Positions 55,286-64,000 of a DNA stretch of 64,000 nucleotides are shown here, one piece after another (position 1 is the stretch's first letter; the number at the start of each line of letters is the position of its first letter). The stretch is from Pogostemon cablin. Its lineage: Eukaryota > Streptophyta > Magnoliopsida > Lamiales > Lamiaceae. The notes under the pieces were generated by a model. The model was not told where the DNA came from and ran no database searches. It saw only the letters and a program-made list of their open reading frames with translations. The stretch spans positions 33,326,088 through 33,390,087 of the forward strand of contig CM042955.1 in the NCBI GenBank assembly GCA_023678885.1, given 5' to 3'. The position numbers were made by a program, and so were the translations under genes.

Positions 55286-56287
55286 TGATGAGTGTGTAAA
55301 TTCACATGTTTTGAGGCTGGATTCGTGGAATAATGGAGTGTTAGATGGTTGAAATTCCATATGAATGGTTATAGTTAATAAAAAGCCATGAATCGGTTGT
55401 TGTAAGGGTTATTTGAGTTGATTTTCGAAGGAAAACGAGTTGGAAGTGATAGGATCCGGAAAGAGGAAGAAGCAGGCATACGATTTGACCAAGCAGGTAT
55501 CGAATTCAACCAAGAAGGAGGGAGTTCGACCAGCACTGCTGGTCGAATTGAGCGCAGAAAGATGCCGTTTGACCATGACATTCGAGTTCGACCAAACCAC
55601 TTGGTCGAACCATGATCAAAATCGAAGCCTGAAGAGAAGCAGTACCGGTTCGACCAAGAAGTATCCGGTTTGACCAGGACTCTTGTCGAATCTAGGATCC
55701 GAGATCGATTTACAGGCAGATTCGACCTGGAGTTCGACCTACCTGGAGAGTTCGACCAACCTCTTTGGTCGAACTGATGTACGGAAACTTACCATATTCG
55801 TATTTTTACACCTTATGCGTGTGTTTGCTCAAAAAGCCCATCCAAGGCCCGTAAGGAGAGTTTACAAGTATAAAAGAAGAGCTTTCGTAGGAGAAGATTC
55901 ATCATTCATCATACATCATCCATCCATCACCAAAACCCTATCATCATCCGAAGGAGTCGTGAGGAGAGGTTCGTCTGGCGAGTCAAGTAAGATCGTACCA
56001 ACTAGTCATGATTGTTCCTAGATCAATCATTGGATAGAACTGCTCCGGTAGTTTTAGGATTATGAAAGTTTTATGAGTTAATTGAATTTCCATGTGTAAA
56101 CTCCGAACAACACTACTTGTGGTTTATTCTATATAAGATTGTGCTTTTTTAATTCATACTCACGGTTGTTTTGTGCATCATTAACTGTTATGTAGAGTCT
56201 GAATACATCTCTTGGTTATTGATTGAGTGCGTTCACCGCTGAGCAAGATTACATATTATAATTCTAAGTGAAGGGATTCCGAAGTCT
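55286..56287 (+). repeat. 3' LTR of C, truncated by CACTA
   Basis: Matches the 5' LTR up to GGGATTCCGAAGTCT (45618), where the CACTA terminal repeat begins. The remaining 400 bp should lie beyond the right end of the CACTA element. Confidence 0.93.
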
Positions 56288-57140
56288 CACTACAAGAAAT
56301 TCGCAAAATGGCGACGACAAAATTCGTCATGAAAATATCATTTTTGTCACCAAAAATATTTAATGACGATATTTTAGCGTCACAAAGATCGTTATCGTAT
56401 GTGCGTCGTATTAGGTATATGTGATACTTTTTGATGTCGTCATCAAAAGTTATATTAATATGACGAACATACTTGTCGTCACTATACATTATAGTCTATA
56501 GTGTCAAATAAGTCGTCATAATATTCATCAAATATTTATCATAAAATGTCGTATTTCATCACTAAATGTTAAATTTAAAGTGACGATAATATTTATTGTC
56601 ACTAAAATTCCAATTTTTAGTGACAAATTTCTCTACATTATCAATCTTGTTAATGATTTGTGACATTTTTTATCGTCATATTTAAACTTATATTTTGTCA
56701 TCACTGAAATATTTTGTCACGAAAAAAATTAAATTATAGTGACGAAATCTATATATCATATAACTATAACATAATTTGTCGCTAAAGAGTAATATACAAC
56801 GACAAAAAATTTATAGTCATAAATAAGTGTGAAAATGGTGACAAAAATTTTTTGTCGTACTTTATATTACTTATGACGGAAATAATAATTGTCATTAAAA
56901 TTACAAATATAGTGACGATAAAGTTTGTCACTATTAATAAGATATCACGACATTATATTTTGTCATGTTATTATGTGTTCTTACGATGACAAAATACTAT
57001 GTCGCGCTATAAACTAACATATAGTGAAAAAACATTTGTCATCTAAGGTATTCTTATGATGACAAAATATTTTGTCGCATTATAAATTAATGTATAGTGA
57101 AAAGAAATCTTTTTGTCACTTTATATGAATTTTTAGCGAC
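56288..57140. repeat. CACTA terminal and subterminal repeats
   Basis: CACTACAAGAAAT is followed by about 30 copies of short words in both orientations: TGACGA, TTTGTC(G/A)TC, TTTGTCAC and ATAGTGACGA. In En/Spm elements such arrays are where the TNPA-type protein binds. Confidence 0.82.
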
Positions 57141-57680
57141 AAATAAATTGTAACTAAATAATTTTATTTATTCATCAATTTATTTATTTAATAAATGAAT
57201 TAAAAATTCATATACAACTCAGCACTCATGTTCATTTATTAAATGCTACATAATATAAAGTAAATTAATATAATTATAAATGGAATATCATAGTAGAAAT
57301 TTATTATGAGAAAGTAAAAGTTCTCAATAATTGAATGTAAAATTGAGAATAAAAAGCATATTCGAAATTGAAAAACACATGTAATACATAACTTAAGAAA
57401 AATACTTGGTTCATCATTCAATCATTCAGTACTTTATTTGGAAAAAAAAGTACTCTCTCAAGTGTTATTTCCAATTGATGAAACTTCTTCTTCGACCTCC
57501 GTACACCTACACCCATCAAGAATAAGTAAAAAAATAAATTATAAAAACCAGTAATTTACAAATAATAAGATATTTATAATTAGTATATATAGTGTGTTAT
57601 AAACGAAAAGAACTTTTCTAGAATTAATACTGAATAATTGTTGCAATATAAATCCTTAAAAAGAAAAAGCTAATCTTATT

Positions 57681-59953
57681 TTATAGGTTGATCCCACGAT
57701 CAGCTAAATAACTCATAAGATTGTTTATATTAGCAGCTTGTTGTGACATGTTTTCATCTTGTATGGATAGTCTTACTTTCAAATCATCCACTTCCGTCTT
57801 AAGTTCATTTACATGACTTTCAGACGCCTTTAACTTTTCTTGTAAATGGGATGAATCATTCGTATTTGACTTTTGGCATCTACTCGCAGGTTTCAGACCA
57901 TATCCAAGACCTTTAATATACCCAGATCCATGGCCTAAGACTTCAAAAATAATTTTATCAGAATTTTTCTTGATTCCTTGTTCTACATACCCTTCTTGCT
58001 TCTTTTTCATCATTTTCTATAAAAATAAAATACTAATTAATGCAATGACAAATAATTAAAATCAAATATCAAAAGTAAACACGTGTACATAACTCACCCA
58101 ATTCTTTTTTGCCTCGTTAGATTTCCAACCATCTTTTTGTGTAGAATGTGTCTTTTCAAATAAATCAATTCTATTGCAAGGCTCTCCATTCAATTCTCGT
58201 TGAGACTACCAAAACAAAAAAATACAATTTTATGAACATCACTAATATTTTATATTTTTACAAATCAAATATATAAATAATGTCTCATCATTGACTCACA
58301 CAAATCAAAATCTTTCAACCAACCAAATTATAACTTCAAAATCTTTCAACGAACCAGATAATAACTTTGGGGTATGACTTAATTATTCGAAATCTTTCAA
58401 CCAACCAAATAATAACTTCACAATCTTTCAACAAACCAGATAATAACTTTGAGGTATGACTAAAATAATTAGACTATAATCCAAATTCATTATTTAAAAC
58501 AACGAACTATGCTTTCTAAATAATATAATATTATAACACTTACAATTTCATGTCTTCGAACGGTAAAAGCCTTTCTTCCTGAAATATGCTTGCATCTTAA
58601 CTTCGTCCTATTATTTTTATTCACCTTGCTGATACGCTGCAAGAAAATGACAAAAGTATAAAACTAACTACATCAATATAATAGAGGGTGAAGAAAGTTA
58701 AAAATTTCGATAACAATTTAATGATTTTTCCAAGTAACTAATTCAAATAACAGCTTACATTCACAAAGCCTAATTCCTAAAGAAAAAAAAGAACCTAAAT
58801 ATTTTCAGCAGGACCTTTACGACAATAATTTCCCAAAGGCATGCTGAAATTGTATCAGAAACTTGAGAAACAAATAGAGAACTATTTAAGATCTGAAATC
58901 TTAAAAAAAATTCACATGAAAATCCATAACTCCATATTCTATAGAAAGCCAACGTCAATCCAACTTAAAAAATTTCCTAGAATAAATTTAGAATTTTTCA
59001 CAACCTCTTTCACCTCTTTTGCTCTCTAAGAATCGTAACAATCTTCAGAATGTGTGAATGTAATTTACAACACAAGTATAAAACTAATTACATAATGTTA
59101 CTTTAACATACAAACTTAATTTTAAAATTATTACCTTGTATTTTTCTGATGCAAAATAATCGCATAAATCATCCCATTTTTCTTTATCAACACAAAAAGA
59201 AGGTTTGTTATTCTTGGCTTCTTCCAAAGTTGGATACCGAAGGAAGTGCATATGCAACTTATGATACTTTTGTCGGCAACTATTTTTCATCCTCTCAACC
59301 AAGCATTGTCTCACACCAGGATCATCAAGATTAATATCCATGTGCATCTACATTCACATAAACATATCAGTAAATTTAAAAATTATATAACTGCATCACA
59401 AACATACCTGAATTTTATTAAAAAGAAAAAAAAGACTTAAGATGATCAAAACCAGGCTCTAAATCAGTTTTTTCATCTACTTCTTTCCATTTTTTAGAAA
59501 TTGGAAGCACATCTCGAGCCAACGCCCCTATTTGACTTGCAAGCTTTGCAGATTCATCTCTATTTAGAGGTCTTCCAATTAAAGAGTCCACATTTATCTT
59601 CAATTTACTCCCAGAAGCTATGAAAAACTTCATAATTCCTTTGCCCATTATTTTGCCCCGACTTCTTTTCTTTGAGCAAGTATCTAGGTGTTTGAGTGAA
59701 ATATACGAATATATAATAGAATATTATTCAATGATAGTATTTCAAGTTAATAATAAACATATAAAATTACATATAAAGAAAATGTTATACCTATCGTAGT
59801 AGCAGCATTTTCAGCTGATGGTCCTTGGATGCTCTCATTTGATACAGCATCTTCAGATGTTGGTTCTTGGATGCTCTCATCTGATGGTAATTCAGGATCT
59901 TGAGTTACTAGTGTCGGAGGAGTGTTGCTCCTTACTGTAGTTTGATTTTCCAT
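57681..59953 (-). pseudogene. Transposase_24-like gene (CACTA accessory protein), six exons
   Basis: Exons by canonical GT/AG sites, minus strand: 59953-59791, 59683-59408, 59347-59135, 58636-58544, 58205-58098, 58016-57681. The spliced protein has an acidic Ser/Glu start (MENQTTVRSNTPPTLVTQ), RSRGKIMGKGIMKFF, LASQIGALARDVLPISKKW, CRQKYHKLHMHFLRYP, WDDLCDYFASEKYK, RISKVNKNNRTKLRCKHISG, RKAFTVRRHEI, and a C-terminal coiled coil (LQEKLKASESHVNELKTEVD). These are Transposase_24 (PF03004) motifs, from memory. Joined exons total 1,189 nt, one too many: a T-run at the end of exon 2 (59423-59430) shifts the frame, by a mutation or an assembly error. It probably binds the subterminal repeats. Frame phases agree at all other junctions. 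Confidence 0.82.
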
Positions 59954-59959
59954 ATCGGT

Positions 59960-60063
59960 TGCACTATACTCTTTCTATTATCAGATGAAACAAGCTTTCT
60001 AATATGTGATCTATCAATGAACTTCCATTTTCGTCTTAAATTTTGTACACCTCCGGGTGCCAT
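59960..60063 (-). pseudogene. Possible upstream start of the Transposase_24-like gene
   Basis: The minus-strand ATG at 60063 opens MAPGGVQNLRRKWKFIDRSH, IRKLVSSDNRKS, a basic stretch in a frame different from that of exon 1. It may be the true N-terminus joined by a lost base, or an upstream ORF. I cannot decide. Confidence 0.35.
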
Positions 60064-60189
60064 TTAAAAAACCTGCATGAAAGATATACATATAAAGAAA
60101 TATAGGTTTGCATGTTATTCTAACCATATATGAAACGCCATTCAATTCTTTCTTAGTAAAGGTATATGTTTATACAAAGTTAAAGATTA

Positions 60190-60790
60190 ATCTTTTCTCG
60201 AGTAGTTTGAGAGCCTTAACTAAAATGAACATAATTTTTTGAGTAGATATTATTTTTATGAAATTCTTTCACAGCTAAATATTAAACTTTCATATATTCT
60301 AATGAAACAACATCCTATGCTTCCTTAACAAAAATCAGATTTGTGCTTTCCCGAGCAACCCGTCAGCCTATAGTAAAATGAGCACAACTATTTGCAAACT
60401 TATTATTTTCATTAAATTCTTTCTACATATGTATACAACCTACAATTATTTTCATTAAATTCAACCTTTGTACACATGTATACAACACCAACTAGTTCTC
60501 TATTAGTAGTAACAGGTTTCTATATAAATTCAGCCTTTGTTCGTTTCTTGAGCAGCTCAAGAGCCTTTCGTAAAATGGACATAACTCTTTAGGGAGATTT
60601 TTTTGTGTTTTTTTTTAAATAGACTTTCGTATCTTTATAACCATGTATGAAATAATATCCTATTATTTTTCAATAAAATCATATTTTAATTTAAAGGAAT
60701 GCAGCTTTCTAGAATAAACTATCAGCCTATAGTTAAGTGTGTATAATTCTTCATGTACTTATTATTTATGTGAAATTTTTTTTAATAAAA
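60190..60790. repeat. Degenerate ~170-bp repeats in the CACTA interior
   Basis: Four diverged blocks near 60200, 60350, 60545 and 60710 share GAGCAnnnC, AGCCTnTAGTAAAATG and CATAAnT, followed by TTATTTT(T/C)AT(G/T)AAATTCTTTC. Confidence 0.55.
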
Positions 60791-60917
60791 ATTAGACTTG
60801 TGAATATATCACTAAAAAAACTATGACATGATTATATTATCTAATACCCCAATCATGTTGTGAAGTACTCCTAATATATCTCTCAAAAAATTTATGAGTG
60901 TCAAACCCCACCCATGA

Positions 60918-61205
60918 AAACAATCTCATTGATAATTTGACTATGCTACTATGATTATCAAATTTGTGTAGGGTCTGAGATTTGGCAAACTAAAAGAAGC
61001 ATCGAACTAGTTCTACCCCAAACAGATAGAAGAACAAATTTACGAGAAGAAAGATTAGAAAATAATCTCATTGATACTCTTGACTATGCTAACAATTAAT
61101 CATGATGATCAAATTTGTGAAGGGTCTAATTTGGCAAAACTCAAATAAACAACGAACTAGTTCTACGCCAAATAAATAGATCAACAATTAATCATGATGA
61201 CTTGA
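60918..61205. repeat. Direct duplication of ~140 bp in the CACTA interior
   Basis: Two copies (about 60918-61055 and 61059-61205) share AATCTCATTGATA, TGACTATGCTA, ATCAAATTTGTG(T/A)AGGGTCT and CGAACTAGTTCTAC. Confidence 0.7.
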
Positions 61206-62141
61206 CAAATGCTAGATTATCAAGAGCTCTGATGTAGAATCTCACCTTTTCGTAAGGCTGGAGAAAGAAATATCATAGGAGAAGGGTTTGAGAAGTTTAG
61301 AAGTAGATTCAATTACAGAGAAGGGTTGGAGATTTGACGTTTATATGCAAGAATTGAATATTGATTAGTCATTTCCTTAATTAATTTTATTTAATCTAAT
61401 AAAAATTTTTAAAACATCTATAAAGTTGAAAGCTGCGCTTATCAACTAAAAAAAAAGGCTCCAAACTTGAAATAAAAAAATTTCAAAAGTGCTTACAAAT
61501 TTACGAATATAAAATGGCTCCAAAGTTTTAATTAATATTTTTAACTAATATAAGAGGGTTAGATATATATTAATAAATGAATTGAGAATGAGAGTGAAGT
61601 TGTGATTCATTTTAAAAAATCATTATATATTAATTTTCCTTTATCTTAAATAAAATTTCAAAATTATATTATTGTGTAATAATTTAAAGAAATACTAATT
61701 TACAATCATAATTTTTATTGTACAATATATTTTATATTTATGAATTAGTTTTGTAAAATATAAATTTATTTAAACTACATTTTATTCAAAAATGTTTATT
61801 TAAAATTAAAATGAGATTAATTTCAAAATTATATTTTAACATAATAAGTTTAATCAAAGTGTTTGTGAGAGATTATCTCACAGAATGAGTTTCGTGAAAC
61901 GGATAAGATGTAATAACACTTTGTCATAATTTTTATTTGAATTGATGTAAAATGATAGTCATTCAATTAACTATTTAATTAATATTTCGTAATATAAATA
62001 AAAAATTATAACATTTTAATGAAAAATAATAATATATTTTTATTGAAAATTGATAACTAATTAAAAAAAAAAGTAAAATAATCTTAATGAGACATGATCT
62101 TTATTACTTGTGCATCATTATTGCATTGTATAAATTGTGTG

Positions 62142-62146
<5 letters not shown>
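61206..62146. other. AT-rich CACTA interior, no feature seen
   Basis: Very AT-rich sequence. I see no ORF, RNA or repeat that I can support. Confidence 0.5.

Positions 62147-62224
<78 letters not shown>
62147..62224. repeat. (TA)39 microsatellite
   Basis: An uninterrupted TA run of 78 bp. Its length is likely to vary and to be uncertain in assemblies. Confidence 0.97.
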
Positions 62225-62226
<2 letters not shown>

Positions 62227-62692
62227 TATTTTTGTTTTAATATTCATAGTCATTATTTATCAATATTTAAGGAATTAGTTAATATTTTCACTAAATTTAG
62301 AAATAAGTAAAAACTTATTCTAATTTTTTAATATTTACTAACAATATATCATATGATAACACCTATTGTTGCTAAGAATATATATATTTTTTGGTGTTAT
62401 ACTTCTCTATGTTTATTCTCATACAAAAATTAATAATAAATCTTATGTCCATATCTAAAGTATTTGATTTATTTTAATTATTAAAAATCTCAAAATCCTA
62501 ATAAAAAAATATAAGTCTTACCCATAAGATTGTATAATTCTTTTAATTCTTAATCCAATTGAATTGTATTATTTTATCTTCATAATCATATGTTATAAAA
62601 TTGTAATAATATTTATTGAATAAAAGTTAGATAAATCAATCTTAAAAAAGACTATTCCAAATCTCCCTCCAAATTTATAAAAAGAAGAAAAT

Positions 62693-62759
62693 ATTGGCGC
62701 TGAAATATCTCCTTCTAAAATTATAATGAGAAAAAATTATTGGCGCTGAAATATTTATA
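62693..62759 (+). promoter_or_regulatory. Putative promoter of the TNP2-like gene
   Basis: The 16-bp word ATTGGCGCTGAAATAT occurs twice, 46 bp apart (62693 and 62739). The second copy runs into TATTTATAGG, a TATA-like box. It lies upstream of the plus-strand TNP2 start, possibly with a leader intron between. The GGCGC core recalls E2F sites, but that is only inference. Confidence 0.4.
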
Positions 62760-63921
62760 GGGGGCGAGACTCTATCAACAAAGAACTATAGGTTTTAAGT
62801 TTTTAGGGTCTTAACAATGGATTTTGGGGATTCCATCCACAAAGAACCTAAGGTTACAAAGAACCTACAACTGGTGAACTCCTTCCAATTCTCCACAATT
62901 CTACGATTTCAGGTTCATCTTTTATAGTTTATGATACATGAACTCTGCCCTTGCAATTGGTGATCTTCTTATTCTCCACAATTCTACCCCTTTTGCAGGT
63001 TTCACTTTAAAAGTTTATGATGCCTGAATTCCTTATGACTAAAGATATTCATAGTTAATTTTAATAGTTTTGTCTGCTTAAACTACACTGGATCTTAATA
63101 TAATTAAGTTGAGTTTAAAACAAAATATTCTTTAGATTATTTAAGATGTGACAGTTTGATGTTGTCTCTACTTCCGTACTCTACATATATGTTTTATGGT
63201 GTTGTTTAAATATCAAAACCACAGATTCTGAAAAAGTGTGAACAATTTTTTATTTTTCAATCATAATGGAATTCTCTAGTTTATTAACGTGAAGAAGATA
63301 GTCCTTATAAAACAAAAATATTCCAGTCCTTAGCTTATTAGGAAATGATTATAAATGATGCAACATATTAAACTACAAGAATATGATAACCATACCTTCC
63401 TCCAGCTTTGTTTGGGGTCCGAGACTTTGTTTTGACTTGAGCCCATGTATATTTTGAAGTCATTCAAATATATTTTTGTAAACTCACAAAACAACATAAC
63501 TTTATATGCATACGAAAGAGAAGCAACCTGAATGAATACAACAAAAAATTTATAAAATAAATATTCAATCAAGTTTGAAATAATACATATATAAACCTAT
63601 CCTGTAATTGTTGCCAAGTGTTATTCACTCACTTTATTCATTTCTTTTGAGTTAATCTCACTATCTAGGTTACTTTTTATTATTCTTGCTACTCATATTC
63701 TTTCCCATTCTAAACCTATACAACCTTTATGAAGCTTTATCAATAGTGATACATTATCATTCATTCAAGAAGAAATGATAGACAACCTTCTTCATCACCA
63801 CTAATTATTTTCAATATAATTAGTGATTATGGTAGTTGTGTTAGTTTTATGGGCGCAATTTTTTCTTATTTAATGAGATTTCTTGATGTTTGAACATTTT
63901 ATATGATAGGTTGAATTCAAT
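62760..63921 (+). other. Putative 5' leader of the TNP2-like gene
   Basis: AT-rich with no convincing ORF. A repeated phrase (CACAAAGAACCTA, TTCTCCACAATTCTAC, TTTCAGGTT/TTTGCAGGTT) suggests a small duplication near 62830-63000, and those AG ends could be splice acceptors of leader introns. Confidence 0.35.
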
Positions 63922-64000
63922 ATGGATAAGAGTTGGATACGTGCTACGAAATGGTCAGAACCTTATTTGAATGGGGTTAGAACTTTCATGAAATTTGTTT
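63922..64000 (+). CDS. TNP2-like CACTA transposase, N-terminal start only
   Basis: The ATG at 63922 opens MDKSWIRATKWSEPYLNGVR, then TFMKFV, running off the window. MDKSW(M/I)...Y..GV..F..F is the start of the transposase-associated domain (PF13963) at the N-terminus of plant TNP2-type CACTA transposases. The full protein would cut and join the transposon ends. Only 26 codons are visible, so integrity is unknown. It is divergent from the Transposase_24-like gene. Confidence 0.75.
   Translation, partial: MDKSWIRATKWSEPYLNGVRTFMKFV

Larger units (their letters stand above)
44618..56287 (+). mobile_element. Athila-type LTR retrotransposon C
   Basis: Order: 5' LTR 44618-46016, primer site 46023-46040, gag-pol 46130-52078 (many stops), post-pol region 52079-55285, 3' LTR from 55286. 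The 3' LTR is cut at 56287 by the CACTA transposon, so the right target duplication (left flank ATGAC, 44613-44617) cannot be checked in the window. Its hallmark is the complementary word pair TTCGACC/GGTCGAA in the LTR, in the gag-pro linker and in the post-pol region. Confidence 0.93.
56288..64000. mobile_element. CACTA (En/Spm-type) DNA transposon, left part
   Basis: It begins with the terminal repeat CACTACAAGAAATTCGC inside the 3' LTR of C. It contains subterminal repeats, a minus-strand Transposase_24-like gene (57681-59953), a long AT-rich interior and the start of a plus-strand TNP2-like gene at 63922. I did not find the opposite end (CTTGTAGTG), so the element runs past 64000. The expected 3-bp duplication would be TCT (56285-56287). 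Confidence 0.92.

Noticed and set aside
62087..62278. A 63-codon ORF with a long Tyr-Ile repeat
   Set aside because: It is the translation of the (TA)39 microsatellite.
63330..63572. An 80-codon minus-strand ORF in the TNP2 leader region
   Set aside because: No recognisable domain, AT-rich, in no known transposon gene position; most likely chance.

Overview
This window is a block of nested transposable elements from a nuclear plant genome, most likely a eudicot. I cannot name the species, and I see no ordinary host gene. The plant origin rests on four things: Athila-type Ty3/gypsy elements with tRNA-Asp-like primer sites (TGGCGCCGTTGCCGGGGA), a Ty1/copia element with the initiator-Met primer site TGGTATCAGAGC, chromodomain-bearing gypsy elements, and a CACTA (En/Spm) DNA transposon with its transposase genes.

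Layout, left to right. Element B (1-1857, minus) is the 5' LTR and leader of an Athila-type element whose body lies outside the window. Element A (1858-29564, minus) is an old Athila-type element running LTR, PBS, gag, pro, RT, RNase H, INT, env-position ORF from right to left. It is interrupted by a solo LTR (8027-9585, target duplication ATTCC) and by a copia element K (9995-25093, target duplication AAGTC). K is itself interrupted by a small non-autonomous Athila-type element G (15331-22152, target duplication GAAGG). A sits in the start of the 3' LTR of a degraded chromovirus E (minus). The integrase gene of E is split further right by a nearly intact Athila-type element D (30500-41624, target duplication ACAAT). 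E resumes at 41625-42935 and meets a plus-strand chromovirus fragment F (42936-44617). The RT catalytic motif of F is cut by a third Athila-type element C (44618-56287). The 3' LTR of C is cut by a CACTA transposon (56288 to the right edge).

How the parts work: the Athila-type elements carry Gag, aspartic protease, reverse transcriptase, RNase H and integrase in one polyprotein frame. In D this frame has only two stop codons. G keeps LTRs and primer site but has replaced the polyprotein with one uninterrupted ORF that joins a Gag-linker-like segment to an integrase C-terminal-like domain, so it would depend on enzymes supplied by other elements. The CACTA element carries a minus-strand, six-exon Transposase_24-like gene and the start of a plus-strand TNP2-like transposase, arranged divergently.

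The most interesting signals are: the chimeric ORF and discordant LTRs of G; family-specific short complementary motifs (GGTCGAA in C, CGAGC/GCTCG in A) that occur in the LTR, inside the coding linker between gag and protease, and again after pol; a heat-shock-element-like palindrome next to the TATA box in three LTRs; conserved hairpins just downstream of pol in several families; and a bias of nonsense mutations toward CAG-context C-to-T changes.
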